From assembly GCA_965368585.1 (NCBI GenBank), contig CBDUNM010000005.1, positions 7,786 to 71,785 of the forward strand: DNA of 64,000 bases, in the 5' to 3' direction. Shown piece after piece: positions 8,368 to 17,922 of the stretch. The stretch comes from JARRQB01 sp965368585 (GTDB lineage: Bacteria; Pseudomonadota; Gammaproteobacteria; Chromatiales; Chromatiaceae). Below the pieces are notes generated by a model, which was not told the origin of the DNA, did not search any database, and worked only from the letters and a program-made list of their open reading frames with translations. The position numbers and the translations under genes were made by a program. Numbering within the stretch: position 1 is the first letter of the stretch; the number at the start of each line of letters is the position of its first letter.

Positions 8368-8985
8368 TCACTCGGGCAGTTTGTTGATTTGGCGATCGTG
8401 CATCGAACGCAGTGACAGCAGCGCCGTGATGGCGCCGAGCAGGGCCAGAAACATATCCCACTGCGCGTCCCAGGGGTCACCCTGGCTGCCGAGAAAGGCC
8501 ACCGCGCCGTCACCCACGAGCACCGCCGTCCACCATTCGATCAACTCGTACAAGGCGCTGAAGGCGAGACAGACGCTGGTGACCAGCGTGAACAGCAAGG
8601 GCCCGCGCTCCAGGGGGCTGCGCCGCAACAGCAGTTCACGGACGAATATTGCGGGGATGAATCCTTGCGCCAGGTGGCCCAGACGGTCGTAGTGGTTGCG
8701 CTGCATTCCGAAGGCTTCCTGCAGCCAGAGGCCGGGCGGTACCTCCGCGTAGGTGTAGTGCGCGCCCAGCAGCAGAATAAGGGCGTGCAGGCTGAGCAAT
8801 CGATACAACAATGGCGTCAACGGAAAGGAGCGCAGCGTCAGGGCCAGCCACGGCAGGGCGATCATGACCGGTAGAGCTTCCAGTACCCAGGTCATGCGGT
8901 CCTTGGGTGCGATGCCTGAAATGACCAGGGCGACGGTGATGGCGGCCATCAACGCCACCGGTTCGCGGCGCATATGGGTACTCAT
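8368..8985 (-). CDS. DUF2238 (YjdF-like) integral membrane protein
   Basis: This 205-residue protein has about six hydrophobic segments and the conserved family core YDRLGHLAQGFIPA and ALYELIEWWTA, plus a QGDPWDAQWDM loop near residue 170. These match DUF2238/YjdF inner-membrane proteins, whose function is not established. It lies between apaG and apaH on the same strand with short gaps (23 and 47 bases), so it appears to be part of the same transcription unit. Confidence 0.85.
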   Translation of the reverse strand: MSTHMRREPVALMAAITVALVISGIAPKDRMTWVLEALPVMIALPWLALTLRSFPLTPLLYRLLSLHALILLLGAHYTYAEVPPGLWLQEAFGMQRNHYDRLGHLAQGFIPAIFVRELLLRRSPLERGPLLFTLVTSVCLAFSALYELIEWWTAVLVGDGAVAFLGSQGDPWDAQWDMFLALLGAITALLSLRSMHDRQINKLPE

Positions 8986-9008
8986 GGGGTCATCCGCTGG
9001 ATTGTGAC

Positions 9009-9389
9009 CTAGTGCAGCAATTGGGGCTTGGCCAATGAAAAGGGTGCGATATTGGCCAGAAACCGCTCGCCGTCGTCGGCGATCATTTCGTATTCACCCT
9101 CCATGCTGCCGACGGGCGTTTCCATGATCGTGCCGCTGGTGTAGCGGAAGGCCTCACCCGGGCGCAAATACGGCTGTTCGCCCACCACGCCCTCGCCACG
9201 TACTTCCTGCACCTTGCCGTTGGCATCGGTGATCACCCAGTGGCGGTTGAGCAACTTGGCGGGTAGAGTGCCGGCGTTCTTTATCGTGATGGTGTAGGCG
9301 AAGACGAACCGGTTGGCATCCGGATCCGACTGTTCGTTGACGTAGTTGGTTTCCACGCCGACCTGAATCTGGTGTTCTGTTTTTGACAT
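9009..9389 (-). CDS. apaG: ApaG protein (DUF525)
   Basis: A 126-residue cytoplasmic protein of usual ApaG length. It shows the fibronectin-III-like core with FAYTITIKNAG, LLNRHWVITDANG, the VRGEGVVGEQPYLRPGEAFRYTSG motif and the terminal MEGEYEM. ApaG proteins bind pyrophosphate-type ligands and are genetically linked to ApaH and metal tolerance, but the precise role is unsettled. It is normally downstream of rsmA (ksgA); here rsmA is absent from the neighbourhood. Confidence 0.95.
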   Translation of the reverse strand: MSKTEHQIQVGVETNYVNEQSDPDANRFVFAYTITIKNAGTLPAKLLNRHWVITDANGKVQEVRGEGVVGEQPYLRPGEAFRYTSGTIMETPVGSMEGEYEMIADDGERFLANIAPFSLAKPQLLH

Positions 9390-9633
9390 TTCGTGTGAGC
9401 CCGGGTTTTCGAGTCGCTGAGCGACAAGCTATAGCGACCGGGCGCTCAGCGCAAGGGGGCTCATGGCGGCAGGCGCGGGCATACCGTCTGCCACAAACTG
9501 CCTGCGCTGGGTGTGCACTCGGCCGATGCGGACGCCGGCGAAGTACCCCTTCGTGTCGGATTTATTCGCCGTGATTGCAACTTAAGCTTCCTGGGAATCT
9601 GACGTTACAGGGACAAAGGAACCTGGGTGAATA

Positions 9634-10110
9634 ATGCGCATTAAGTGTTTGTGGCTGCTGGTATTCGTTTTGGCGGGTGACGCGCTCGGCGGCGACGCCG
9701 AGCAGTTGCTGGCCGCGGCGGGTGCGGGGCGGCTCGATCAAGTGCGCGACCTGATCGCGGAGGGCGTCGACGTCAACAGCAAAAACGCTGCCGGCCGGCC
9801 TGCTATCGTGCTGGCTGCGTTCAACGGCAACCAGCGCACGCTGCGTGCGTTGCTGGCCGCCGGAGCCGACGTGAACGCAGCCGACAAGGCCGGAACGACC
9901 GCGCTGATGGCGGCCACCGCGTTCGGCCACCGGCGGGTGGTTGACGCCCTGGTTGCCATCGGCGCCGATGTCAACCTCAGAGACGGTGCGGGACGCTCGG
10001 CCCTGGCCAATGCGGTACGCGGCGGTCATGAAGAAATTGCGGCGTTGTTGCGTGACGCCGGTGCTACCGAAGACGATACGGCCAAGGGCGGAGCAGCGGG
10101 TGCGAAGTAA
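9634..10110 (+). CDS. Secreted ankyrin-repeat protein
   Basis: A 158-residue protein with a short signal peptide (about residues 1-20, ending ALGGD), then four ankyrin repeats (about 23-140) with the diagnostic GADVN and A-x-x-G-x-x-x-V elements, and a low-complexity Ala/Gly/Lys tail. Small periplasmic ankyrin proteins are common in proteobacteria and are often linked to oxidative-stress defence, but no partner is evident here. It is encoded opposite to the flanking apaG and pdxA genes, in the position where rsmA would be expected. Confidence 0.8.
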   Translation: MRIKCLWLLVFVLAGDALGGDAEQLLAAAGAGRLDQVRDLIAEGVDVNSKNAAGRPAIVLAAFNGNQRTLRALLAAGADVNAADKAGTTALMAATAFGHRRVVDALVAIGADVNLRDGAGRSALANAVRGGHEEIAALLRDAGATEDDTAKGGAAGAK

Positions 10111-10246
10111 GAAAATTAGCGTTTTGTGCAGTTGAATTCAGGGTGCGGAGAACGGGTCGAGAATGTTACGGAATGTGAACCGGATCACTGCCTTGCGGGG
10201 AGTGGGTTTCTAACCTACAGGGTCAGGGGAACCGGAGGAGAAGACG

Positions 10247-10495
10247 ATGTCCTCCCAGCATAGAAATAGAAAAGGTGACTTTCTAGGTCGCTATTTTGCA
10301 TTAGTCGTGGTGGCGTTGGCCGTCACCATGGCCCTGCATACCCGCGCCTTGCGCGCGCTCGAACCACCGGGCGTATGCGAGTCGGGCCCGCGTAGTCAGG
10401 CGCCGGCGGTCGAGATCGCACCGTCGGTCGACGACGAACATTGTTTGAACGTGGTGACGCAGACCTCTCCCCGGTGGGTGTCGCGTACGCCCTGA
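10247..10495 (+). CDS. Small single-pass membrane protein, unknown
   Basis: This 82-residue ORF has a good Shine-Dalgarno (GGAGGAG, 7 bases before the ATG) and one hydrophobic segment (about 14-30, YFALVVVALAVTMAL) after a basic N-terminus. An outside-facing tail with two Cys residues (CESGP, HCLNV) follows. It resembles no family I recognise. The stop is one base before the convergent pdxA stop. The ribosome-binding site and membrane topology make it a probable real gene. Confidence 0.55.
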   Translation: MSSQHRNRKGDFLGRYFALVVVALAVTMALHTRALRALEPPGVCESGPRSQAPAVEIAPSVDDEHCLNVVTQTSPRWVSRTP

Positions 10496-10496
10496 T

Positions 10497-11480
10497 CTAG
10501 GCCGAAGCCAACTCGGCGGCGTGATCGATCGCTGCCAGCAGGCTGCCGCAGTCAGCCTTGCCGCTGCCAGCCAGATCAAGCGCCGTGCCGTGATCCACTG
10601 ACGTTCTGATGATGGGCAGTCCCAGGGTGATGTTCACCGCTGCGCCAAACCCCTTGTGCTTGAGTACCGGCAACCCCTGATCGTGATACATGGCGAGCAC
10701 GGCGTCGGCCTGTTCCAGATAACGGGGTGTAAACAGCGTATCGGCCGGCAGCGGGCCGTCCAGGCTCATGCCCTGGCCGCGCAACGCTTCCAGGACCGGA
10801 GTGATGACCTCGATCTCCTCGCGCCCCAGGTGTCCGCTTTCGCCGGCATGCGGGTTCAGGCCGCACACCAGAATGCGCGGAGCCGCGATACGGAACCTGC
10901 TTTGCAGGTCCCGCTGCAGAATTTCGATGACCCGTTGCAGGCGTGCCGCAGTGATGGCGTCGGCGACCTCGCGCAGCGGCAGATGGGTGGTGACCAGGGC
11001 GACCCGCAGTCCGGGGCAGGCCAGCATCATGACCGGGTGCTGGCCGCCGCTGAGGGCGGCCAGAAACTCGGTATGGCCGGTAAAGGCGACTCCCGCGTCG
11101 TTGATCACCCCCTTGTGCACCGGCGCCGTCACGACGGCTGCATAGTCGTCGTTCAAACAGCCGCGCGTCGCCTGCTCCAGGGTGGTCAGCACGTAACGTG
11201 CGTTGCGGGTATCGAGCCGCCCGGCGATGACCGGTGCCGCCAGTGGCACTGGGTGCACGTACAGCGTGCCGGCCGGCGCGGGTCGCGTCGGTATCGGTGT
11301 ACCCGCGTCGAGTTCGTGTACCTGCAGCGTCAGCCCCAGCTGCGCCGCCCGGGCGCGCAGTAAGGCAGGGTCGGCGAAGGCCACCAGCGGACGCGCCAGC
11401 GTGCGCTGGGCAATCCGGACCGTGAGATCGGGGCCGATACCGGCCGGTTCGCCGGGAGTGAGCGCAAGCGGGCGCGGCAT
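10497..11480 (-). CDS. pdxA: 4-hydroxythreonine-4-phosphate dehydrogenase
   Basis: PdxA oxidises 4-phosphohydroxy-L-threonine in the DXP-dependent pyridoxal 5'-phosphate pathway. The 327-residue protein is full length and shows [10 protein letters not shown] near the N-terminus, the metal-site region [37 protein letters not shown] and the terminal [14 protein letters not shown]. It follows surA by 49 bases, the conserved surA-pdxA order. Confidence 0.96.
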   Translation of the reverse strand: MPRPLALTPGEPAGIGPDLTVRIAQRTLARPLVAFADPALLRARAAQLGLTLQVHELDAGTPIPTRPAPAGTLYVHPVPLAAPVIAGRLDTRNARYVLTTLEQATRGCLNDDYAAVVTAPVHKGVINDAGVAFTGHTEFLAALSGGQHPVMMLACPGLRVALVTTHLPLREVADAITAARLQRVIEILQRDLQSRFRIAAPRILVCGLNPHAGESGHLGREEIEVITPVLEALRGQGMSLDGPLPADTLFTPRYLEQADAVLAMYHDQGLPVLKHKGFGAAVNITLGLPIIRTSVDHGTALDLAGSGKADCGSLLAAIDHAAELASA

Positions 11481-11529
11481 GTTCGCGGCCGCTCAGCGGC
11501 GCGCGGTCGGCCCGGACATCGGTCGCGGT

Positions 11530-12840
11530 TTACAGGTCATCCTGCAGTCGCACTTCGACGTAGGCCTCGTCGCGCAGGCGGCGCAGGTACAGTTCCATGG
11601 CGTCTTTGGCCTTGCGGTCGCGAATCACCTCGCGCGCCCGGTTGCGCAGTACCTCGTCGGTGGCGTCGTATTCACGTCGTTCCTGCACCTGCACGATGTG
11701 CCAGCCGAACGCGGTCTTGAACGGTTGACTGACCTCGCCGGGCGCGAGCCGCGCCATTTCCTCCTCGAACCGCGGCAGGGTGTCGCCGGCGTTGATCCAG
11801 CCGAGATCGCCGCCCTTGATGGTCGAGGCCTTATCGTCGGAATGCGACCGCGCCAGGGTGGCAAAATCTTCGCCGCCCACGATGCGTTCGCGCAGACGCT
11901 CCAGGCGCTGGCGGGCATCGGTATCCGAGGTGAGCTCGTTAGTCTGAATCAGGATGTGCCGCGCCTGGGTTTGCGCCACGATCGCCCGGTCACCGCCCTT
12001 GAAGTCTTCCAGCTTGATGATGTGAAAACCACTGGCGCTGCGTAATGGTCCGGCCACGCTGCCGCGCGGCAGGGATGCGACCGCATCGGCAAAGATGGTC
12101 GGTACTTCGTCGGCTTTACGCCATCCCAGGTCGCCGCCGCGCAGCGCCAGGCGGCCGTCGGACTGGTCTTGCGCCACGGCGCGGAAATCCTTACCGGCGT
12201 TGATCTCCGCCAGATACTTTTCGGCGCGCTGCCTGGCGCTCTCGATCTGTTGCGGCGAAGCCCCGTCCGGGGTGGCGACCAGGATGTGCAAAATGTGGAA
12301 TTCGGTCCGTCCGCCGGGACGGTCGCCGCCGCGCGCGAGATAGCTGTCCACCTCGGCCTTGGTGACCTGAATGCGGTTCACCACCTCGCGATTGCGCAGG
12401 CGCGATACCAGGATTTCGGAGCGCAGATTTTCGCGAAACTCTGCGAACGACATGCCATCGCTGGCCAGGACTTCGCGCAATTGCTCCAGCGTCAGGTCGT
12501 TCTTTTTAGCGATATTGCCAACCGCCTGCGCCACGGTCTCGTCGTCGACGCTCAGTCCCTGGCTTTCGGCGGTGCTCATCTGCAGTTTGCGCATGATCAG
12601 CCGCTCCAGCGCCTGGCGAACCAGGTTCTCCTCCGACGGTATGCGGGTGCCAATGCGCCGTACGTCCTGATAGAGGCGCGATGCTTCGGCTTGCAGCTCG
12701 CTCAGGACCACGACATCGTCATTGACCACGGCAACGATGCGTTCCAACAGTTCTTCGGCGTGCACACCGGCCGCGGCGCCGGTTGTCAGTACCCATCCCA
12801 ACAGCATACGGGCAGCGCGTTTCTTAGTCTCAGTCGTCAT
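11530..12840 (-). CDS. surA: Periplasmic chaperone and peptidyl-prolyl isomerase SurA
   Basis: SurA escorts unfolded outer-membrane proteins through the periplasm. This 436-residue protein has a signal peptide (about 1-28, ending VHAEE), the SurA N-terminal chaperone domain beginning IVAVVNDDVVVLSELQ, and two parvulin domains (about 178-280 and 288-390), each with the L-G-W and GFHIIKL / GWHIVQV signatures. Its start overlaps the end of lptD by 11 bases and is preceded by AGGTAAGAA, so the two are translationally coupled. LptD itself is a known SurA client. Confidence 0.96.
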   Translation of the reverse strand: MTTETKKRAARMLLGWVLTTGAAAGVHAEELLERIVAVVNDDVVVLSELQAEASRLYQDVRRIGTRIPSEENLVRQALERLIMRKLQMSTAESQGLSVDDETVAQAVGNIAKKNDLTLEQLREVLASDGMSFAEFRENLRSEILVSRLRNREVVNRIQVTKAEVDSYLARGGDRPGGRTEFHILHILVATPDGASPQQIESARQRAEKYLAEINAGKDFRAVAQDQSDGRLALRGGDLGWRKADEVPTIFADAVASLPRGSVAGPLRSASGFHIIKLEDFKGGDRAIVAQTQARHILIQTNELTSDTDARQRLERLRERIVGGEDFATLARSHSDDKASTIKGGDLGWINAGDTLPRFEEEMARLAPGEVSQPFKTAFGWHIVQVQERREYDATDEVLRNRAREVIRDRKAKDAMELYLRRLRDEAYVEVRLQDDL

Positions 12841-15658
12841 TTCTTACCTGGTATCCGTATATGCCTCGTTCCAGCAAGCTGTCGATATCGTTGCCCAGGC
12901 TGCCCAGCCCGTTCAACTCCAGCTGCAGCATGAAGGCGGTGTTGTACTGGTCGGTGTCGCTGTCGGTGAACCTGCGCACGACGGCGCGCACGCGCCAGCA
13001 GCAGCGTCCGTATTGTATGCCCGCCAGCGCCTCCAAGGTGCGGTTTTCCCGCTGCGAATAATACCAGCGCGCGATCAGGCTGGTGGCGGGCGACAGCGGC
13101 CAGAGGGCGGCCACGTCGGTTTGTTCCAGCAGGTTGTCGCGGTAACGGTAGGCGGCATTGAACACCCGGTCGCGACCGTCGCTGTAGTGCAGCTGCGCCA
13201 GGCCCTGCTGGAAGTCGTCGTCCGGGTCCCACTGCACACCGCCGCGCACCCGCCAGTTGGCACTCAGTCTGGCGCTAAGCTCGCTGACGACCGCTGAGCG
13301 GTCGTCCTCGTCCAGGGCTCCCGTGGGCAGGGTCACCTTGCGGTCCCGGAAATAAAAAATCTGTCCCAGGCTCGCCTTGAGAATTTCCGCGCCCGTGGCG
13401 CTCGCCAGGGTGCGGCTTTGCAGCGCCACGGTCAGTCGGTTGGCGTCGCCGTGCCGGTCCGCCCCGTTGAAGCGGTTCTCACGGAACAGATTGTCGAAAT
13501 TGAAATCCAGCTCGGTGGTGTCGAACACCGGCAGATCGTCCTGCTCGGTATGCGATGCGTAAAGGTAGTACAGCCGCGGCTCCAGTGTCTGGCGGGTCGA
13601 AATACCGAACAGGCTGGCCCGCCTTTCGAAATTCAGACCGCTGTCGAGGCTGAAGATTCCCACGCTGCGATCTGGCGCATCGTCGCTCAGGCTGGTCAGG
13701 GACAGATCGTCCAGTTCGTAACGGGTATAGCGCGCCGCGAGCTTGGGTTCCAGGTAGCCCCAGGGGCGACGTAGCGGCAGACTGACACCGGGGTTGATGT
13801 CGAGGCGGTGTCCGTCGACGCCGCCTTCCTTCTCGAAGTACACATATTCACCGCGCAGGTGATAGGTGAGCCCACCGACGCCGTCGGGGTGCTGCAGCGT
13901 CAACAGCACCTGTGGCAGGCGCGCGTAGGGGCGCTCGGCGATGGTGATGTCCCGATCCAGCGTCTGGTAGTGCTGGACCCGTCCCAACAAGCGCCAGTCG
14001 TTGCCGAAGTAGTTCAGTTCACCGGTGCGTTCGAGCTGCCGCAAGCTGGTTGCCGCCAGACTGTCGCCCAGATCCGCAACATAGTCGTCGTCCGACGCGT
14101 AGTTGAAGCGGATGTCGCCCTCCAGACGCTGACCCCAGGCGCTGTGGGTCAGCAGCGAGGCCGAACCGCGGGCGGTGCCGTCCAGGTACTCACGGTCGTG
14201 CGGGACGACCTCGGCGACCGCCGTACCCTGGTGCTGCGGAGTAAGAAACCGAAATTCGCCCCCCAGCGCGATCCCGCGCTTGCTCATGACTCGCGGCACC
14301 AGGGTCAGATCGTAGTTCGGCGCCAGGTTGAGGTAGTAGGGCACGCTGATATCGGCGCCGGTGTTGCTCGAGTAGCCGACCGACGGAACCAGTACCCCGG
14401 AGCGGCGCCGGTCGTCGATCGGAAAGGTGAAGCGGGGCAGGTAGGCAATAGGTACGCCGAGGAAGCGCAGGGTGGCGGCGTCCGCCGTGGCGACGCCCTC
14501 GATGTGGTCCAGCTCCAAGGCATCCGCCTGCAGCAGCCAGTCGTCGTTGCCCGGGCGGCAGGTGGTGTAGGTGATGTTGGCGTAGCGGCTGACGCGGTTG
14601 CCGCCGAACTCGGCGCGATCGGCCGTGCCGCGGGCGTTGATCGCCGGTACCCGGTATTCAGCAGCGGTGAGCGTGCCGCTCTGACCGTCGATCTGCATCT
14701 CCAGGTGGTTGCCCGCCAAGCGGGCGTCCGGACGCTGCAGCAAGACGTCGCCTTCGGCCGTGACCCGTCCTTCGCCGCGGTTGTAGACCACGCGGTCCGC
14801 CGCCAGGGTTTGAGCGCCATAGAAGAACCTCACGTTGCCGGTGAGCAGGGCGCTATCGGTGTCCCGATCCAGTTCAGCGGCGTCCGCTTCGGCTTCGATG
14901 ACGGTCGGGGCCAGCCCGGAATCCGGCGCGGCGGTCAAAAAGGCCGCCGTGCCCGCTGCCGGTCCGCAACGCTCCCAATCGATGCCGGTATCCAGGTCGC
15001 GCACCGAATCCGTCCCCGCCATCGTCTCGCCGGCACGCGGTATCACGACCATCACAGGACGCTCGGTTGCGGCCGGGGTCGATTCTGTGAATTCGCCCGC
15101 GGTGGGTTCGACCGGCGTTTCGGCTGTCTCGACCGGGGTGACCACAGCGGCCGGGGTAGCGTCGCGCTCGGCGAGTTCCGGCCCCTCTGCCGCACCGCCA
15201 ACGGGGGTCGTGTCCGCGCCGGTGTCGATCGTCGTGCGCGCCGGGGGCGCAGCCGGCGGCTCGGGATCGGGCGCGCGGGGGGTGAAGGGCGTCGCCGCAG
15301 CGGGCGGTGGTGCGGCTTCCGGCGCGGGTTGTGTAGCTTCAACGGGAGGCGGTGAAGGTGGCGGCGCATCGGGTAAGGCGGCCGGGGGCGGGGCTAGGGG
15401 CAGTGCCGGTGGCGGCTGTTCCGCTGGCGTGACGTCGCCCGCGCGGCCGTCATCCGCGGGCTGGTCGGTCGGGTCCGGCGTCGTGCCGGTGGCGGGCTCG
15501 GCGTTGCAGATCCAGCCGCCCGCGGCGGATGGCTGACAATCCCAACCGGCCAGCGCGGTGCCGGAAATGAGCACGGCACCCAAAGCGACTGCGTGCCAGC
15601 GGGTCGCGCACGGACCTCCTGGGTAGTGTGGCGGAACGATCTGCGTGTCTTTGGGCAC
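12830..15658 (-). CDS. lptD: LPS-assembly outer-membrane protein LptD, with long Pro/Ala-rich N-terminal extension
   Basis: LptD is the outer-membrane barrel that places LPS on the cell surface. At 942 residues it is longer than E. coli LptD (784). After a signal peptide (about residues 20-37) comes a low-complexity region rich in Pro, Ala, Thr and Glu (about 50-215), then the jellyroll/OstA domain (about 250-370, VIEAEADAAELDRDTDSALL, VYNRGEGRVTAEGDV) and the barrel (about 400-942, SGVLVPSVGYSSNTG, SQRENRTLEALAGIQYG). Cys pairs occur near the mature N-terminus, in TTCRPGNDD and in GRCCWRV, compatible with disulfides. It is divergent from amgK. Confidence 0.95.
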   Translation of the reverse strand: MPKDTQIVPPHYPGGPCATRWHAVALGAVLISGTALAGWDCQPSAAGGWICNAEPATGTTPDPTDQPADDGRAGDVTPAEQPPPALPLAPPPAALPDAPPPSPPPVEATQPAPEAAPPPAAATPFTPRAPDPEPPAAPPARTTIDTGADTTPVGGAAEGPELAERDATPAAVVTPVETAETPVEPTAGEFTESTPAATERPVMVVIPRAGETMAGTDSVRDLDTGIDWERCGPAAGTAAFLTAAPDSGLAPTVIEAEADAAELDRDTDSALLTGNVRFFYGAQTLAADRVVYNRGEGRVTAEGDVLLQRPDARLAGNHLEMQIDGQSGTLTAAEYRVPAINARGTADRAEFGGNRVSRYANITYTTCRPGNDDWLLQADALELDHIEGVATADAATLRFLGVPIAYLPRFTFPIDDRRRSGVLVPSVGYSSNTGADISVPYYLNLAPNYDLTLVPRVMSKRGIALGGEFRFLTPQHQGTAVAEVVPHDREYLDGTARGSASLLTHSAWGQRLEGDIRFNYASDDDYVADLGDSLAATSLRQLERTGELNYFGNDWRLLGRVQHYQTLDRDITIAERPYARLPQVLLTLQHPDGVGGLTYHLRGEYVYFEKEGGVDGHRLDINPGVSLPLRRPWGYLEPKLAARYTRYELDDLSLTSLSDDAPDRSVGIFSLDSGLNFERRASLFGISTRQTLEPRLYYLYASHTEQDDLPVFDTTELDFNFDNLFRENRFNGADRHGDANRLTVALQSRTLASATGAEILKASLGQIFYFRDRKVTLPTGALDEDDRSAVVSELSARLSANWRVRGGVQWDPDDDFQQGLAQLHYSDGRDRVFNAAYRYRDNLLEQTDVAALWPLSPATSLIARWYYSQRENRTLEALAGIQYGRCCWRVRAVVRRFTDSDTDQYNTAFMLQLELNGLGSLGNDIDSLLERGIYGYQVRNDD

Positions 15659-15935
15659 GTCCTAATCTCGGGCTGGCAGCTGGGTCCGGCGCGCCGAACG
15701 AAAACGGAGCGTCGCCATGTACGACGGTTGAGCGCGGTAAAATCGCACAGAATACGCCGTTCTTCAAACTTCGGTCCGCGATTTTTACCGATTTGCGGCT
15801 GCCGGGTGCCGCAAGTCGCGTCATCCGCCCGCCGATTTTCGCAACGGACAAAATCCCCGCAGTTGCTTTTGGCTTGCGATCGGGTAGGGTGCGCTCGTGC
15901 CGTGCGCGGCTCCCACATCATCAACCGAGGCTTTT

Positions 15936-16919
15936 ATGTCCGATCGCATGGCACTACTCGAGTCCTGGCTCGCATCGGTCTGCGGCGTGGGTGTGACCAT
16001 CGAACCGGCTTCGGCAGACGCGAGCTTCCGCCGCTACTTCCGCGCCATCCTGCCCGACGGCCGGACCCGCGTCGTCATGGACGCACCACCGCAGCAGGAG
16101 GACTGTGCGCCCTTCGTCCGGCTCGCCGGGATGTTCGCGCGGCTCGGGGTGCACGTGCCGCACGTCTACGCCGGAGATATCGAGCGCGGATTCCTGCTGC
16201 TCGAAGACCTGGGCAGCCGGCACTACCTGGACGAACTCGACGCCGGCAGCGTCGGCCGCCTCTACGGCGATGCGCTGTCCACGCTGATGGCGATCCAGGC
16301 CTGCGGCACCGATCAGGGGTTGCCGCGTTTCGATCGTGATTTGCTGACGCGCGAGCTGTCGATCTTCACCGACTGGCTGGTCGGCCGGCATCTCGGTCTG
16401 GTGTTGTCTGCGGCGGAACAGGCGGTAGTCGAGGCGACATTCGACCAGCTGATCGCGAGCGCGCTGGAACAGCCGCAGGTCCTGGTACACCGCGATTTCC
16501 ATTCGCGCAACCTGCTGATCGCCGCACCGCCGACCCCTGGGGTGATCGATTTTCAGGACGCCGTGTGGGGGCCGGTCACCTACGACCTGGCGTCGCTGTT
16601 ACGCGACTGCTACATCGCGTGGCCGGTGGCGCAGGTGCAGGCGTGGGTGGCCGGCTACCTCGAGCTCGCCCTCCAGTCCGGGGTGCTGCGCCCCGAACAC
16701 GAAGCGCATTTCGAGCGCTGGTTTGATTGGATGGGTATGCAGCGCCATTTGAAGGCGGCCGGTATCTTCGCCCGGTTGCACCGGCGCGATGGCAAATCGG
16801 GCTATCTGGCGGATATCCCCCGTACCCTGGGCTATGTCGTGGAGGTGGCCGCCCACTATCCGCAGCTGCAGGCGTTCGGCCAGATTGTTCAAACCCGGGT
16901 GTTGCCCGCGTTGTCGTAG
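15936..16919 (+). CDS. amgK: AmgK-like sugar kinase (aminoglycoside phosphotransferase fold)
   Basis: A 327-residue kinase with the APH-fold catalytic motif LVHRDFHSRNLLI (about 185-197) and the magnesium motif VIDFQDAVWGP (about 206-216). In Pseudomonas, AmgK phosphorylates recycled N-acetylmuramate/N-acetylglucosamine at the anomeric position. Its gene is divergent from lptD, exactly as here, and is followed by murU. No murU follows in this window. The ATG at 15936 is preferred over an upstream in-frame GTG because of CGAGG upstream and the family's usual N-terminus. Confidence 0.85.
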   Translation: MSDRMALLESWLASVCGVGVTIEPASADASFRRYFRAILPDGRTRVVMDAPPQQEDCAPFVRLAGMFARLGVHVPHVYAGDIERGFLLLEDLGSRHYLDELDAGSVGRLYGDALSTLMAIQACGTDQGLPRFDRDLLTRELSIFTDWLVGRHLGLVLSAAEQAVVEATFDQLIASALEQPQVLVHRDFHSRNLLIAAPPTPGVIDFQDAVWGPVTYDLASLLRDCYIAWPVAQVQAWVAGYLELALQSGVLRPEHEAHFERWFDWMGMQRHLKAAGIFARLHRRDGKSGYLADIPRTLGYVVEVAAHYPQLQAFGQIVQTRVLPALS

Positions 16920-16931
16920 CGGATACGGACT

Positions 16932-17882
16932 TCAGCGGGCGGCGGTTGAGGCACGTTCGACGACCTGGTCGAGCAACGCGTTGATGCGGCCAATGGCGTC
17001 GTCCAGGTCGCTGTACACCAGGCGGTAGGCGGGACACCGCTTGCCCAAGGCGGTCAGGGCGCGAAAACCGCGCTCGCCCTGTAAGCGGTAATTGAAGCTG
17101 TTGCCTGCGAGCTGGGTGAAGGCCTCGGCGGCGTTGAGCCTGGTCAGTTCGGTGTCGGCCTGCGCCTGGTAAAGCGGAAACAGGAGCATCGCCGGTTGCG
17201 CGGTGTCGGCCCATCGGAGCTGGCTTTCGGTCGTCGGCGCCAGGTGCGCGACATCGCCCTTGCGCGTCTTGGGGAAAGTGGGGCCCAGCACCGCCGTGTC
17301 GGAAAAGCGGCGAATGACCTCGATGGAGGCATTTTTCAACGGAATCACCCGGGGCAGCGCATGCAGCGCCAGATCGGGATCGTCCGGGCGGATCAGGCCG
17401 AACTCGTCCGACAGCAGCCGCCAGCCGCGCAACATCAGGGCCGCGCACAGGGTGCTCTTCCCCGAACCTGGCAGTGCCGGCATGATGATGGCGTGATCGT
17501 GGCGCGCCACCGCAGCGGCGTGCAGCATCAGGAATTGGTGTGCCTGCACCGCAATGCGCCAGTTCAGTCCCCACTCGAACAACGGCAGAGCATGATCGTA
17601 GGGAAAGGGCTCGAACGGCGCCTCCCAGTCGGTCAGCAGCCGTATCTGCGGGTGCAGCCAGCGCCGCAGTCCCCGCGGGCGTTCCAGGCCCAGATAGAAA
17701 TCGGTCAGCACCGGCGCCGTGTCGGCAAAGATCTCGGTGTCGGGGTACAGCAGGCGCAGTTGCTCGATCAGCGACGGCAGCCGGCCGTACAGGCGCACCA
17801 CGAACGGGCCGCTGCGCAGCCGCATGCCGCCGCGCCGCATGCTGCGGGACAGGTCTCGAGGATCGCACTCCGCGAGTTTCAT
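16932..17882 (-). CDS. HprK-related kinase A
   Basis: The 316-residue protein resembles the C-terminal half of HPr kinase/phosphorylase. It has a Walker A motif LPGSGKST (137-144) preceded by FLMLHAAAVARHDHAIIMPA, and a downstream LLSDEFGLI (157-165). It lacks the N-terminal HPrK domain and there is no HPr gene nearby. Such 'HprK-rel-A' proteins are encoded with PqqD-like peptide chaperones. In some lasso-peptide clusters related kinases phosphorylate the peptide, so its substrate is probably a peptide or small protein. The ATG at 17882 has a GGAAAG ribosome-binding site. Two genes upstream lies a Tat-signal protein, a possible substrate. Confidence 0.82.
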   Translation of the reverse strand: MKLAECDPRDLSRSMRRGGMRLRSGPFVVRLYGRLPSLIEQLRLLYPDTEIFADTAPVLTDFYLGLERPRGLRRWLHPQIRLLTDWEAPFEPFPYDHALPLFEWGLNWRIAVQAHQFLMLHAAAVARHDHAIIMPALPGSGKSTLCAALMLRGWRLLSDEFGLIRPDDPDLALHALPRVIPLKNASIEVIRRFSDTAVLGPTFPKTRKGDVAHLAPTTESQLRWADTAQPAMLLFPLYQAQADTELTRLNAAEAFTQLAGNSFNYRLQGERGFRALTALGKRCPAYRLVYSDLDDAIGRINALLDQVVERASTAAR

Positions 17883-17922
17883 GATTTCTTTCCGGACTCG
17901 ACGCCGGGGCCGCAATCGGCGG

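Noticed and set aside
10182..10187. Third TGATCC (minus strand) as a possible ECF promoter
   Set aside because: No TA-type -10 element at 18 bases (TTCTCG is there) and no suitable minus-strand gene start follows.
13808..15355. 515-codon open frame on the plus strand opposite lptD
   Set aside because: It is the GC-rich mirror of the lptD coding strand, with low-complexity Arg/Gly/Val sequence and no ribosome-binding site; lptD is unmistakable.
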